NCBI RefSeq assembly: GCF_006874475.1
Contig: NZ_VIRM01000008.1
Coordinates: 62,001-126,000, forward strand
Reading direction: 5' to 3'
Origin: Microbispora hainanensis
Lineage (GTDB): Bacteria > Actinomycetota > Actinomycetes > Streptosporangiales > Streptosporangiaceae
Length of the DNA stretch: 64,000 nt
This document shows, piece after piece, positions 1 to 8,566 of the stretch; position 1 is the stretch's first letter, and each line of letters opens with the position of its first letter. The translations under genes and the position numbers were made by a program. A model generated the notes under the pieces. The model saw only the letters and a program-made list of their open reading frames with translations. It was not told the origin of the DNA and searched no databases.

Positions 1-2
1 CG

Positions 3-56
3 GTGGCTACCGTGCAGGTCATGCCGCCGAGCCGTACGACCGGCTTCGGCACGTGA
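3..56 (+). CDS. 3' end of an unidentified gene (partial)
   Basis: An open frame enters from the left edge and stops with TGA at 54-56. Only 17 residues are visible (ending PSRTTGFGT), so no family can be named. The next gene starts about 28 bases later in the same direction, so the two could share a transcript. It may also be a chance open frame. Confidence 0.3.
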   Translation: MATVQVMPPSRTTGFGT

Positions 57-83
57 TTCGTGACGAACGCGCAAGGGACAGAC

Positions 84-1118
84 ATGACCGAGAACCCGAA
101 CGGGACCATGCCCGCCGTCGCCTACCGGCGCAGCCTGCCCATCGACGACCCGGAAAGCCTCCTCGACGTGGAGCTGCCGGTGCCCGTACCCGGACCGCGC
201 GACCTGCTGGTCCGGGTGGAGGCCGTCGCCGTGAACCCGGTGGACTACAAGGTCAGGCGCAACAGCGATCCGGGCGGCGAGCTCAAGGTGCTCGGCTGGG
301 ACGCCGCGGGCACCGTGGTCGCCGTGGGCGACGAGGTGGAGCTGTTCGAGGTCGGCGACGAGGTCTACTACGCCGGCGCGCTCGACCGGCCCGGCGCGAA
401 CTCCCGCTTCCACGCCGTGGACGAGCGTATTGTCGGCCGCAAGCCCGCCACGTTGTCCTTCACCGAGGCCGCCGCGCTGCCGCTGACCTCGCTCACGGCG
501 TGGGAGGGCCTGTTCGAGCGGCTGGGCCTGCGCGGCGACGCGCTCGACCAGACCGGGACGCTGCTGATCACCGCGGCCGCGGGCGGCGTCGGCTCCATCG
601 CCGTGCAGCTCGCCCGCGCCCTGACCGGGCTCACCGTGATCGGCACGGCCTCCCGGCCCGAAACGGTGGAGTTCGCCCGCCGGATGGGCGCCCACCACAT
701 CGTGGACCACCGGGCGCCGCTGGCGAAGCAACTGGCCGAGGTCGCGCCCGGCGGCGTCGACCACGTCTTCAGCACGATCGGCACCGACCGCAACCTCACG
801 GCCTACGCCGAGGCGCTCACCCCCTTCGGCGCGATCGTCGCCATCGACGACCACGACTCCCTCGACATCGGCGTGCTCAAGCCGAAGAGCATCGCGTTCC
901 ACTGGGAGCTCATGTTCACCCACTCGCTGTTCAAGACGCCGCACCAGGTGAACCAGCACCGCATCCTCGACCGGGTCGCCCGGCTCGTGGACTCCGGCGT
1001 CCTCACGACCACCGCCACCCGCGACCTCGGCCCGGTCAACGCCGCCAACCTGCGTGAGGCCCACCGGATCGTCGAATCGGGCACCGCGATCGGCAAGATC
1101 ACCCTCACGGGCTTCTGA
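84..1118 (+). CDS. Zinc-independent alcohol dehydrogenase / quinone oxidoreductase family protein
   Basis: A medium-chain dehydrogenase/reductase of 344 aa. It has an N-terminal GroES-like domain (VRVEAVAVNPVDYKVR) followed by a Rossmann fold with the nucleotide-binding run AAAGGVGSIAVQLAR. No structural zinc cysteine cluster is visible, which fits the NADPH:quinone oxidoreductase branch; the likely reaction is NAD(P)H-dependent reduction of a quinone or enone in the cytosol. The ATG at 84 is preferred over the in-frame GTG at 60 because AAGGGA lies about 5 bases before it. A second paralogue follows 86 bases downstream, so the pair may be co-transcribed. The substrate cannot be read from sequence. 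Confidence 0.85.
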   Translation: MTENPNGTMPAVAYRRSLPIDDPESLLDVELPVPVPGPRDLLVRVEAVAVNPVDYKVRRNSDPGGELKVLGWDAAGTVVAVGDEVELFEVGDEVYYAGALDRPGANSRFHAVDERIVGRKPATLSFTEAAALPLTSLTAWEGLFERLGLRGDALDQTGTLLITAAAGGVGSIAVQLARALTGLTVIGTASRPETVEFARRMGAHHIVDHRAPLAKQLAEVAPGGVDHVFSTIGTDRNLTAYAEALTPFGAIVAIDDHDSLDIGVLKPKSIAFHWELMFTHSLFKTPHQVNQHRILDRVARLVDSGVLTTTATRDLGPVNAANLREAHRIVESGTAIGKITLTGF

Positions 1119-1204
1119 ACAACCCTTCTCCGGCGGGAACAACGGATGCGGCGCGACCGGTTGGGGACGAGAGGAACCGAGCCCAAGAACACCAGGAGTC
1201 GCGC

Positions 1205-2167
1205 ATGCATGCCATCGTCGTCCCCACTTACGGTGATTCCTCCGTGCTGGAGTACGCCGAACGGCCCGACCCCGAGCCCGGTCCCGGGGAGGTGCTGGTC
1301 GACGTCGCGGCGACGGGCGTCAACTTCATCGACGTCTACCACCGCGAGGGCCGCTATCCGCTGCCGCTTCCGCTGATCCCGGGCTCGGAGACGGCCGGGA
1401 CCGTCACGGCCGTCGGGCCCGGCGTGACCGACATCGTGCCCGGCGACCGGGTCGGCTCCGCCGCCGCGGTCGGCGCGTACGCGAGCAAGGCCGTGATCCC
1501 GGCGGAGAAGGTGGTCCGGCTGCCCGACGGGCTGGCGCCCGATCTCGCGGCGGCGGTGCTGCTCCAGGGGCTGACCGCGCACTACCTGACCCACTCCACG
1601 TACGCGATCCGGTCGGGCGACGACGTGCTCGTGCACGCGGCGGCCGGGGGCATGGGCCTGCTGCTCGTCCAGATGGCCAAGCTCCGCGGCGCCCGCGTGA
1701 TCGGCACGGTCTCCAGCCACGAGAAGGAGAAGCTGGCCCGGCAGGCGGGGGCCGACGAGGTCGTCGGCTACGAGGGCTTCTCCGAGGCCGTCAAGGAGAT
1801 CACCGACGGCGCCGGGGTGCACGTCGTCTACGACGGGGTCGGCGCCGCCACGTTCGACGGGTCGCTCGCGTCGCTGCGGCCCCGCGGCATGATGGCGCTG
1901 TATGGCGCGGCCAGCGGTCCCGTCCCGCCGTTCGACCCGCAGCGGCTCAACGCGGGCGGCTCGCTGTTCCTCACCCGGCCCACGCTGGGGCACTACACGG
2001 CCACCCGCGAGGAGCTGCTGTCGCGGGCGAACGACCTGCTCGGCTGGGTCGCCTCCGGCGCCGTGAAGGTGCACATCTCGCAGCGCTACCCGCTCGCCGA
2101 GGCCCGGCGCGCCCACGACGACCTGGAAGGCAGGCGGACGACCGGCAAGCTGCTGCTCATCCCCTGA
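1205..2167 (+). CDS. NADPH:quinone oxidoreductase (QOR-like)
   Basis: A 320-aa MDR-superfamily protein of the classical quinone oxidoreductase type. Features in order: a GroES-like domain with GVNFIDVYHREGRYP, then IPGSETAGTV, and the Rossmann motif HAAAGGMGLLLVQMAK. It ends in the family-typical DLEGRRTTGKLLLIP. Length and motifs match QOR/zeta-crystallin enzymes that reduce quinones using NADPH. An AGGAG sequence lies just upstream of the ATG. It follows a related oxidoreductase in the same direction. A divergent block of leftward genes starts beyond its stop, so transcription must end in the short region after 2167. Confidence 0.88.
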   Translation: MHAIVVPTYGDSSVLEYAERPDPEPGPGEVLVDVAATGVNFIDVYHREGRYPLPLPLIPGSETAGTVTAVGPGVTDIVPGDRVGSAAAVGAYASKAVIPAEKVVRLPDGLAPDLAAAVLLQGLTAHYLTHSTYAIRSGDDVLVHAAAGGMGLLLVQMAKLRGARVIGTVSSHEKEKLARQAGADEVVGYEGFSEAVKEITDGAGVHVVYDGVGAATFDGSLASLRPRGMMALYGAASGPVPPFDPQRLNAGGSLFLTRPTLGHYTATREELLSRANDLLGWVASGAVKVHISQRYPLAEARRAHDDLEGRRTTGKLLLIP

Positions 2168-2185
2168 CCTGCCGATGAGCCGTCC

Positions 2186-2380
2186 TCAGGCGGCCATGCG
2201 GTCGATCAGGCGCTGCGCCGCGATCGCGGCGCCGTCGGTGCGCATCCCGCCCGCGAGGGACGCGGCGCGGGCCGCCACACGCCGGGGTGGAGAGCCCGGC
2301 CGAGAGCCTCGGCCAGCGACCCGGCGGTCGGCGCGGCGGTCGGGTGCGCCGGCGCCTGTCCCCAGACGGGCACGGGAGCA
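2186..2380 (-). pseudogene. Remnant of a glycosyltransferase (GT1/MGT-type) C-terminus
   Basis: Leftward translation ends in AARAASLAGGMRTDGAAIAA then QRLIDRMAA, which resembles the last helix of GT1 (UDP-sugar dependent, macrolide-type) glycosyltransferases. The preceding helix (TAGSLAEALGRALHP) is in a different reading frame, so a frameshift sits near 2285. There is no start codon and no upstream catalytic domain. I read this as the decayed 3' end of a lost gene. The assignment rests on a short motif. Confidence 0.45.
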
Positions 2381-2382
2381 GA

Positions 2383-3435
2383 TCAGGCGAGCGGGTGGGC
2401 CGGCCACTCCAGGAGGCGGGCCCCGAGCACGGCCGTTTCCAGCGTGAACCGCTGGGTGGGATCGCTCGGCGAGAAGCCGGTCAGCCTCCTGATCCGCTCC
2501 AGCCGGTAGGTGATCGCCCGGGTGCTGACGCCGAGCCTGCGCGCCGCCGCCGTGTGGTTGCCCTGCGAGGCGAAGATCGCCTCCAGCGTCTCCAGCAGCG
2601 GCTCGGGGCCGCCGCGGGCGGAGGTAAGCGGCCCGAGCACCGTCGAGACGAGGTCGACGATCGCGTCCCTGTCCCGCAGCAGAACCGGGAAGACCAGCAG
2701 ATCGGAGGCTTTGAGCACCTGGGCCCGCAGGCCGAGCCGCTCGCCGAGCTCGATCGCGTTGACCGCCTCGCGATAGGACGTGACGATGCCGCCGGGGCCC
2801 TGGTGGGGGCGGCCCACCCCGGCCCGCCAGTCCGTGAGCGCGGAGCGCACGTGGTGGGTGAACTCACCGCTCGCGGCGGTCAGCGCGCCCGGGGCCACGC
2901 ACACCAGCAGGCCGTCGCGGACGGTGACCAGGATGTTGTGCGAGCCGAACCTCGCCACCAGCGCCTGCTCGATCCTCCCGGCCAGCGGGTCCCCCGCCGC
3001 CACCGGGGTTCCGGGCCTGGCCACGGTCACGACGTACGCCCCGGCGAGCCGCAGGCCGAAGTGCTCGGCCCGTTCGGCGTCCGCCCTGCCCTGCAGCAGG
3101 TCGTCGACGAACAGGCGGCGGGCCTCCTCCTCCTGCCGGAGCGCGGCGCGCTGGGCCTCCTCGTATCCCTCGATGTAGGCGGCCATCCCGCGGCGTACGG
3201 CGCCAAAGGCCCCGCCTGCGGTGATCTCGGCGGCGTGCAGGCAGGCGTCGGCGAGCACCCGCAGCGGGATGCCGCGTTCGGCGGCGAGGGCGCCGCACTC
3301 GCGCAGGGCGTCCATGTCGGCGCGGGCGGGCAGCCTGCCGGTGGCGGCCGACGCGGCCAGAACCGACAGGAACCCGCCGAGTAAGTCGGCGGGCACCCCG
3401 GTCGCCTCGCTCACGCGAGCGAGAACGCTGTCCAT
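2383..3435 (-). CDS. PucR/CdaR-family transcriptional regulator
   Basis: A 350-aa protein with a GGDEF-like/CdaR central region and a C-terminal PucR helix-turn-helix (GNHTAAARRLGVSTRAITYR then LERIRRLTG, about residues 305-335). This C-terminal HTH_30 layout is diagnostic of PucR/CdaR regulators. Its ATG overlaps the stop of the upstream ABC permease by one base (TGATG), so it is translationally coupled to the transporter genes. It probably regulates that operon or senses its substrate. The ligand is unknown. Confidence 0.85.
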   Translation of the reverse strand: MDSVLARVSEATGVPADLLGGFLSVLAASAATGRLPARADMDALRECGALAAERGIPLRVLADACLHAAEITAGGAFGAVRRGMAAYIEGYEEAQRAALRQEEEARRLFVDDLLQGRADAERAEHFGLRLAGAYVVTVARPGTPVAAGDPLAGRIEQALVARFGSHNILVTVRDGLLVCVAPGALTAASGEFTHHVRSALTDWRAGVGRPHQGPGGIVTSYREAVNAIELGERLGLRAQVLKASDLLVFPVLLRDRDAIVDLVSTVLGPLTSARGGPEPLLETLEAIFASQGNHTAAARRLGVSTRAITYRLERIRRLTGFSPSDPTQRFTLETAVLGARLLEWPAHPLA

Positions 3436-4235
3436 CAGACTCCTACGTCACGCCGTTCGAAGGCGAGCAGCGCCGTCATGAGGAGGACGGCCGTCGCACC
3501 CAGCAGCACAAGGTAGTCACCGTACGGCCAGCCCTGATAGAGCGGCCTGCCGTCGAGGTAGTAATGGACGGGCGAGACCCAGCGCAGCCAGGAGATCGCG
3601 TCGAGGTTCCTGCCCATCGTCTCCACGATGTATCCGGCGACGCCCCACACGCCGGTCACGGCGAGCGCGACCTGCTTGCGCCCGAACGCCGCGCCCACGC
3701 ACAGCGTCAGCGTCCCGAAGAACAGCACGAGCAGGAAGAGCCCGGTGTGAGCGGCGAGGATGTCACCGAACGGCACCTCCATGTCGGCGGCGGACGACGC
3801 TCCGGCGACGAGTGCCAGCGTCACCAGCGCCACAGCGAGCAGGCCGAGCGCCAGCGCGGCCCACCGCTCCAGGAGCAGCCGCCTGCGGTCGATCGGCAGC
3901 GTCAGCGTGAGCTCCAGCGTCCTGGCCTCCTCCGGGCCGGCGATGGCCCGGTTGCCGAGGATCGCGGCGCACATGGTGAACAGCAGCGGGCCGAGGAGCT
4001 GGTAGGCGACCGCGTGCAGGTAGCCGCGCCCGGTCGCGATGTCGGACATGCCGCCCATCAGGTCCCGGAACGCGCCCGGATACTTGGCGATCGCCTGCGC
4101 GCTGAACGTCTCGGGGTCCTTCATCATGCTCGCGTAGATCGAGATGTACATGGTGAGGAACGCGCACAGCCCGACCGTCCACCCGATGAGGGCGCGGCGA
4201 TACTCTCCCAGGGTCTTACGCACCAGCGTGGGCAT
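3435..4235 (-). CDS. ABC-2 type transporter permease
   Basis: A 266-aa integral membrane protein with about six hydrophobic segments, for example ALIGWTVGLCAFLTMYISIY near the N-terminus and TGLFLLVLFFGTLTLCVGAA in the middle. The pattern fits the membrane partner of an ABC-2 exporter. Its start lies inside the 3' end of the ATPase gene (20-bp overlap), and its stop overlaps the PucR start. The three genes therefore form one leftward operon of ATPase, permease and regulator. The exported substrate cannot be deduced. Confidence 0.85.
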   Translation of the reverse strand: MPTLVRKTLGEYRRALIGWTVGLCAFLTMYISIYASMMKDPETFSAQAIAKYPGAFRDLMGGMSDIATGRGYLHAVAYQLLGPLLFTMCAAILGNRAIAGPEEARTLELTLTLPIDRRRLLLERWAALALGLLAVALVTLALVAGASSAADMEVPFGDILAAHTGLFLLVLFFGTLTLCVGAAFGRKQVALAVTGVWGVAGYIVETMGRNLDAISWLRWVSPVHYYLDGRPLYQGWPYGDYLVLLGATAVLLMTALLAFERRDVGV

Positions 4236-5124
4236 GACGGCCCTCCTCCTCGCTGTAGTAGGTCAGGAAGATCTCCTCCAGGTCCGGCTCCGCGCTGACC
4301 ATGTGGACCACGGTGTAGCGGGCCGCCGCCTTGATCAGCGCGTCGGGCCTGCCATCGATCGTGCAGCGCAGGCTCGCCCCCTGCACGACCAGGTCACGTA
4401 CGCCGGGGAGTCCCTCGAACGACTCCTTCGGGACGGGCGCGTCGAAGTGGAGCTCCACGTGGCGTACGGCCCGCTCGCGCAGCGCGGCGATGTCCTCGAC
4501 CGCGACGAGGCGGCCCGCCCGCACGATGCCCACCCGATCGGCCACGTGCTCCACCTCGGCGAGCACGTGCGACGACATGAGGATGGTGTGACCGGCCGTG
4601 CGCGCCTCCCTGACCATGGCCAGGAACTCCTGCTGCACCAGCGGGTCGAGCCCGCTCGTCGGCTCGTCCAGGATGAGCAGCTCGGGCTCGTGCATGAACG
4701 CCTGGATGAGCCCGACCTTCTGCTTGTTGCCCTTCGACAGCTCCCCCATCCTGACGGACAGGTCGGCGTCGAGCCGCTCGGCCAGGTCGTCGATCCTGCC
4801 GCGGCTCACCCCGCCGCGCACGTCGGCGAGGAACTGCAGGTAGTCGCGGGCCCGCTCCCTGCCCTCCAGGGCCAGCTCGCCCGGGAGGTAGCCGATCCGG
4901 GCGCGTACACGCGGATCGCGGGTGTCGGCGCCGAAGACGGTCGCCCGGCCGGACGTCGGCCGGATCACGCCGAGAAGCAGCCGGATCGTCGTCGTCTTGC
5001 CCGCGCCGTTGGGGCCCAGATAGCCGAAGACCTCGCCCGGCCGGATTTCGAGGGTGAGGTCTTCGAGACCCCGTCTCGCACCGTAGAACTTCGTCAGTCC
5101 TTCGGTCTCCACCACTGCTGTCAT
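4216..5124 (-). CDS. ABC transporter ATP-binding protein (exporter type)
   Basis: A 302-aa ATPase with Walker A GPNGAGKTT (about residue 38), signature LSKGNKQKV, Walker B LLILDEP and the H-loop SSHVLAE. The C-terminal extension (VRHVELHFDAPVPKESFEG onward) is typical of exporters of the CcmA/DrrA class. It is the first gene of the ATPase-permease-PucR operon and drives export with the 3435-4235 permease. The 92 bases upstream of its start hold the likely promoter, but no clear hexamers stand out. Confidence 0.9.
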   Translation of the reverse strand: MTAVVETEGLTKFYGARRGLEDLTLEIRPGEVFGYLGPNGAGKTTTIRLLLGVIRPTSGRATVFGADTRDPRVRARIGYLPGELALEGRERARDYLQFLADVRGGVSRGRIDDLAERLDADLSVRMGELSKGNKQKVGLIQAFMHEPELLILDEPTSGLDPLVQQEFLAMVREARTAGHTILMSSHVLAEVEHVADRVGIVRAGRLVAVEDIAALRERAVRHVELHFDAPVPKESFEGLPGVRDLVVQGASLRCTIDGRPDALIKAAARYTVVHMVSAEPDLEEIFLTYYSEEEGRHAHAGA

Positions 5125-5216
5125 GCCGCAATGGTGGCGCTCCCGTCAGGCGCGGGGTATGCCCGCTTCCGGACACTTGCCGGTCGTGTTCGTTCGCACC
5201 TTCGGCAAAGCGGGGG

Positions 5217-5597
5217 TCAAGTGCCGCAGTCGGCGGAGCCGGGCAGCAGGTGGCGGTAGCGCGAGACCAGCCGGTAGCCCGCCTCCGCCAGCCAGCTCAC
5301 CGGCGGCGTCAGCATCACCCGGCCGGCCGCGCGCCAGACCGCGCACGGCTGCAGGGCGAGGAGCAGCGCCACGGCGCGCGCACCGTGGGCGCGCAGCCCG
5401 TCGGGCCCGAGGAGCCGCACGGACGTCTCTGCCTCCTCGCGCGTCAGGCCGGCCGCGTGGAGGTCGACGCCCTGCCAGGTCCGCACCGAGGGCATGTACG
5501 GCAGGAACCGGTGCCCGGCGTCCACGCACGCCTGGCAGAAGGCGCAGTCGCCGTCGAAGACCAGCAGGACCCGGTTCTCTGCGTTTTCTTGGCCCAT
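5217..5597 (-). CDS. DCC-family thiol-disulfide oxidoreductase (DUF393)
   Basis: A small protein of 126 aa beginning MGQENAENRVLLVFDGDCAF and continuing CQACVD. The DGDCAFC motif gives the DCC (DUF393) family, which are predicted thioredoxin-like redox proteins with a CxxC active site (CAFC). The ATG at 5597 is 10 bases after the stop of the small membrane protein at 5608-5760. An upstream GTG at 5630 would extend the protein into that gene. It is the last gene of the leftward phosphotransferase-cobD run. The cellular role is unproven. Confidence 0.75.
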   Translation of the reverse strand: MGQENAENRVLLVFDGDCAFCQACVDAGHRFLPYMPSVRTWQGVDLHAAGLTREEAETSVRLLGPDGLRAHGARAVALLLALQPCAVWRAAGRVMLTPPVSWLAEAGYRLVSRYRHLLPGSADCGT

Positions 5598-5607
5598 GCT
5601 GTCGAAC

Positions 5608-5760
5608 CTACCGATCCTGGGACGGATCACTCCGGTCGCGTGGTGGTGGTGGTGGCGCGGGCCGTCGTGACGCGCGCACCGCCAGCACGACGAGCAGGAT
5701 CACCGCGACCGCGAAACTGAAGACGACCGCGACCGCCAGCAGCAGGATGAGCGCGCTCAT
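5608..5760 (-). CDS. 50-aa single-pass membrane protein coupled to cobD
   Basis: A short gene read directly from sequence. ATG at 5758-5760 overlaps the cobD stop (ATGA) and the reading frame ends with TAG at 5608-5610. The product starts MSALILLLAVAVVFSFAVAV, followed by more hydrophobic residues, a basic patch (VRASRRP), five consecutive prolines and a charged tail. This is one transmembrane helix, N-terminus probably outside, with a cytosolic tail of about 20 residues. The overlap with cobD and the tight spacing to the next gene argue that it is translated. Function unknown. Confidence 0.6.
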   Translation of the reverse strand: MSALILLLAVAVVFSFAVAVILLVVLAVRASRRPAPPPPPRDRSDPSQDR

Positions 5761-6779
5761 GGCCGATCCCTCCGGCGTGCCCGGCCGCTGACCAGGCGCG
5801 CCCGTCCTCTGATCAGGCGTGCGGCGACGGCCATGCCCACCGAGGCGTACGACACCGCGCGCGCGAGCCGTACGGACCTGGGGATGTCGGAGACGGCCGG
5901 GCGGGGGCCGTCGCCCAGCTCCGGACGGTGCTCCACCCTGCCGCCGTAGTCATTGGCCCCGCCGAGCCGTACGCCGAGAGCGCCGGCGAAGGCCGCCTCG
6001 CAGCGTCCGGAGTTGGGGCTGGGGTGGCGGTGCCCGTCCCTGATCCACACGGCGGCCGCGCGGCGGGGAGAGCCGCCCGCCAGACCGGCGAGACCCGTCG
6101 TGAGCAGCCCCGTCAGCCGGGCCGGCACGTAGTTGGCCACGTCGTCCAGCCGCGCCGAGGCCCAGCCGAACCTCGCGTAGCGCGGCGACCGGTGGCCCAC
6201 CATCGCGTCCAGCGTGTTCACCGCGCGATAGCCGAGCAGGCCGGGCACGCCGAAGATCGCGCCCCACACGAGCGGGGCCACGACGGCGTCCGAGGTGTTC
6301 TCCGCGATGGACTCGACCGTGCCCCGCGCCAGCTCCGCGGCGTCCAGGCCGGACGGGTCGCGTCCGCACAGGTGGGGCAGGCGGGCGCGGGCAGCGGCCA
6401 GGTCGCCCTCCTCCAGCGAGCGGGCCATCAGCATGCCCTCCCTGCCCAGCGTCGTGCCGCCGAGCACCGCCCACGTGGCGGCGGCGGTGACCGCGGCCCG
6501 TGCGATCGGGCTCGACCGGGTCACCCGCTCGGCGAGCAGCCCCGCGGCCGTCGCCGCGCCGACGCAGACGGCGGTGTAGGCCAGGCCCGCTAACCGCGAG
6601 TCGCGATATATGCGCTTTTCGAGGGCGGCGGCCCGGCTGCCGAACACCGCGACGGGATGGCCGCGCCGGGGATCTCCCACCGCCGCGTCGATCACGGCCC
6701 CGGCGAGCAGCCCCGCCGCCGTGGCACCGTCCATGATCCGGGTCACGCAGGCATTCTGCCGTACGTGCCCATCTGTCAT
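5757..6779 (-). CDS. cobD: Adenosylcobinamide-phosphate synthase CobD/CbiB
   Basis: A 340-aa membrane protein. The family signatures GDPRRGHPVAVFG (N-terminus), ESIAENTSDAVVAPLVWGA and YRAVNTLDAMVGHRSPRYAR are clear and identify CobD/CbiB, which attaches the aminopropanol arm to adenosylcobyric acid in cobalamin synthesis. The ATG at 6779 is chosen because it overlaps the upstream phosphotransferase stop (ATGA). Internal starts at 6746 and 6734 are possible. No other cobalamin genes and no recognisable B12 riboswitch are nearby. Confidence 0.92.
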   Translation of the reverse strand: MTDGHVRQNACVTRIMDGATAAGLLAGAVIDAAVGDPRRGHPVAVFGSRAAALEKRIYRDSRLAGLAYTAVCVGAATAAGLLAERVTRSSPIARAAVTAAATWAVLGGTTLGREGMLMARSLEEGDLAAARARLPHLCGRDPSGLDAAELARGTVESIAENTSDAVVAPLVWGAIFGVPGLLGYRAVNTLDAMVGHRSPRYARFGWASARLDDVANYVPARLTGLLTTGLAGLAGGSPRRAAAVWIRDGHRHPSPNSGRCEAAFAGALGVRLGGANDYGGRVEHRPELGDGPRPAVSDIPRSVRLARAVSYASVGMAVAARLIRGRARLVSGRARRRDRP

Positions 6780-7609
6780 GGGATGGGCTCGTAGCCCTCG
6801 TAGCCCTCGTAGCCGAGGAGGCGGCTCTGGATCGCGTCCTCGTTGGCGTCGAGCCAGGCGGCGGCGCGCCTGATCCGTCCGCCCGCGCCGTCGTCCCACA
6901 TGCGCGCCCAGCCGCCGCCGAGCGTCCTGGCCCGGTCGCGCATCAGTGTGTAGGAGCGGCCGAACCGCATCCTGGCCGTGTCCACCAGCCTGAGCCGGTC
7001 CCGCAGCGGCAGGCCGTACGCGTCGCAGAACGCCCGCACGCGGGCCGCCGCGTCCAGTGACCGCTGCGCAGGGTCGCGGTCAAGGGGATCGGCCAGCGGG
7101 GCCCAGTGCCGCAACGTGGTGACCACGTCGAACAGCCGCGTCGTCGGCCTGGCCATGTCGAAGTCGATCAGCGCGTACGGCAGGAGATCCCGCCCTGTCT
7201 TCCGGAAGACGACGTTGGCCGGGGTGACATCGCAGTGGCCCACGAGCTCGGCGGGGCCCTCCGGCGCCGAGCCGTTCTCCCAGACGGCGCCGGGAGGCGG
7301 GACGAACGAGGCCGCCGCATCGTGGAAGCGCCGCAGCAGCCGGGCGAGAGTTGTCAGCGCCTCGTCGCTCACCGCGTACGCCGGCAGGGGATGCCCCGGC
7401 ACCACGCCCTCGACGTACGTGAGGATCGCTCTGCCCCGCTCGTCGGTGCCGAGAACCCGCGGCGCCCGGTCGAACCCTGCGCCCTCCAGGTGCCGCAGCA
7501 GCGCGTGGACCGACGGCGACGTGGGACGCATCGGCCGCCGCACCGTCGCCCCCACCCGTACGACCCCCTCGGAGACGTCTCCGATGAGCGGGATCTCGCG
7601 TACGGACAT
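6776..7609 (-). CDS. Aminoglycoside phosphotransferase-family kinase
   Basis: A 277-aa protein of the APH/choline-kinase fold. The catalytic loop GHCDVTPANVVF and the metal-binding IDFDMARP identify the family, and an ATP-lobe motif is weak at the N-terminus. Such proteins phosphorylate small hydroxylated molecules; resistance cannot be assumed. It ends in the repeat GYEGYEGYEP, encoded by three 9-bp units. Its stop overlaps cobD, so it is the first gene of that operon, and the upstream region 7610-7904 holds the promoter. Confidence 0.8.
   Translation of the reverse strand: MSVREIPLIGDVSEGVVRVGATVRRPMRPTSPSVHALLRHLEGAGFDRAPRVLGTDERGRAILTYVEGVVPGHPLPAYAVSDEALTTLARLLRRFHDAAASFVPPPGAVWENGSAPEGPAELVGHCDVTPANVVFRKTGRDLLPYALIDFDMARPTTRLFDVVTTLRHWAPLADPLDRDPAQRSLDAAARVRAFCDAYGLPLRDRLRLVDTARMRFGRSYTLMRDRARTLGGGWARMWDDGAGGRIRRAAAWLDANEDAIQSRLLGYEGYEGYEPIP
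6788..6814. repeat. Three 9-bp tandem units inside the kinase gene end
   Basis: CTCGTAGCC occurs three times in a row and encodes the GYEGYEGYE tail of the leftward kinase. The in-frame length suggests slippage-prone expansion without loss of frame. Confidence 0.8.
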
Positions 7610-7904
7610 GGCGCAGGAGTTTAGCCCTGCAGGCGATCACATTTCCGCCGGAAAGCACGAAGAACAGGAAAACGTCTCGCCAGACGGACGATCGTCCACC
7701 TGACGAGAAGCCAGGCGATGTCGTGGCTTCCTGCACGTGAGGAGTGGTCGATCAAAGGAGGCACGGGCACGTGCCTGAGTGGCATCGACGCAGGCCGGGC
7801 GGCCCCGGTGACCAGGCCCGCAGGCCCGTACGAGGCATGCGCCAGCCCATGTCCGGGAAACCGGGTGTGTACCCGGTCCCCAGATCATGCAGAATTAGGC
7901 ACGA
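7610..7904. other. Intergenic region upstream of the kinase and tRNA-Arg genes
   Basis: No gene is apparent in these 295 bases. The left part is relatively AT-rich and should hold the leftward promoter for the kinase operon. A 6-bp inverted repeat (AGGCAC/GTGCCT, 7759-7776) lies in the middle. The tRNA promoter should lie just upstream of 7905, where an AT-rich CAGAATT is seen. Confidence 0.5.
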
Positions 7905-7978
7905 GCGCCCTTAGCTCAGCTGGATAGAGCATCGGACTTCTAATCCGACGGTCGGGGGTTCGAATCCCTCAGGGCGCG
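7905..7978 (+). tRNA. tRNA-Arg (anticodon TCT)
   Basis: A full cloverleaf can be folded: acceptor stem GCGCCCT/AGGGCGC, a D arm GCTC/GAGC, anticodon stem TCGGA/TCCGA with loop CTTCTAA (anticodon TCT), and a T arm with TTCGAAT. The discriminator base is G and no CCA is encoded. Its 3' part from 7936 is duplicated at 22810, so it is the integration target of the mobile element and is restored intact by the element's att sequence. Confidence 0.95.
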
Positions 7979-7982
7979 CTCC
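7936..7982. repeat. attL (47-bp core, 3' end of tRNA-Arg)
   Basis: These 47 bases run from the anticodon loop of tRNA-Arg to just beyond its 3' end and are identical to 22810-22856. This is the recombined left attachment site. Confidence 0.93.
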
Positions 7983-8083
7983 CCTCATCAGCCCATCTCC
8001 CCTCTGAGCTGGGCTTTCACATGATCGGGCTCTCGCCGAGGATGCAGCCGGACGCCACCAGATGCAGCCCCAGGCGGCCACTC

Positions 8084-8107
8084 CCGGAATATATCCGGAA
8101 TGATCTT
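8084..8107 (+). repeat. Candidate integrase arm-type site, left end
   Basis: This 24-bp sequence (starts CCGGAATATATCC, ends GGAATGATCTT) matches 22717-22740 at 21 of 24 positions in the same orientation. One copy lies inside each end of the element: 102 bp from attL and 70 bp from attR. That placement fits arm-type binding sites for Int or Xis; binding is inferred. Confidence 0.55.
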
Positions 8108-8219
8108 GGCCGAGTTTCCGCAGGTCGCCAGGCGGATTCCGCCGCTCTCCGGAACGATCCCGAGGCCCAGGCACGCCGAAGGGCCCGGCGGGGAACCGGG
8201 CCCGGAGTAATGTGTGATC

Positions 8220-8561
8220 ATGGGCGTCGACGCCGTGCTGATGCAGGTGGAACAACCAGGGTCCAGCCCCAAGAGCAGGAGGCTTACGCCTGCTGCCGTG
8301 GCGTTGGATCACAGTGATTCGTTCGTTCGCCTCGTCGATCAGATCCGTGGGCGCAGCGTGAATCCGATGCTGGAGAGGATCGACCCGTACGGGAGCGTGA
8401 TCCTGACATCGGCCGAGATGCCGCAGTTCATTGAAGAGCTTGCTCGGCTTCGAGCCTTCGCCGTGACAGCGGAAGACGTCCGGGTGATCCGGGAGTTCGA
8501 GGACCTTGCCCGAGAGTGCGTAGCAAATCCCGCGCTGGAGCTTCATCTGGACGGCGACTGA
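8220..8561 (+). CDS. Hypothetical protein between attL and int
   Basis: A 113-aa soluble, acidic protein beginning MGVDAVLMQVEQPGSS. The ATG at 8220 is preceded by GGAG about 11 bases upstream; a GTG two codons earlier is possible. It reads toward the integrase gene and converges with it (5-base gap). I do not recognise the family. The position at the element edge suggests an accessory or host-derived gene. It has no membrane segment or cysteine pair. Confidence 0.6.
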   Translation: MGVDAVLMQVEQPGSSPKSRRLTPAAVALDHSDSFVRLVDQIRGRSVNPMLERIDPYGSVILTSAEMPQFIEELARLRAFAVTAEDVRVIREFEDLARECVANPALELHLDGD

Positions 8562-8566
8562 CAGGG

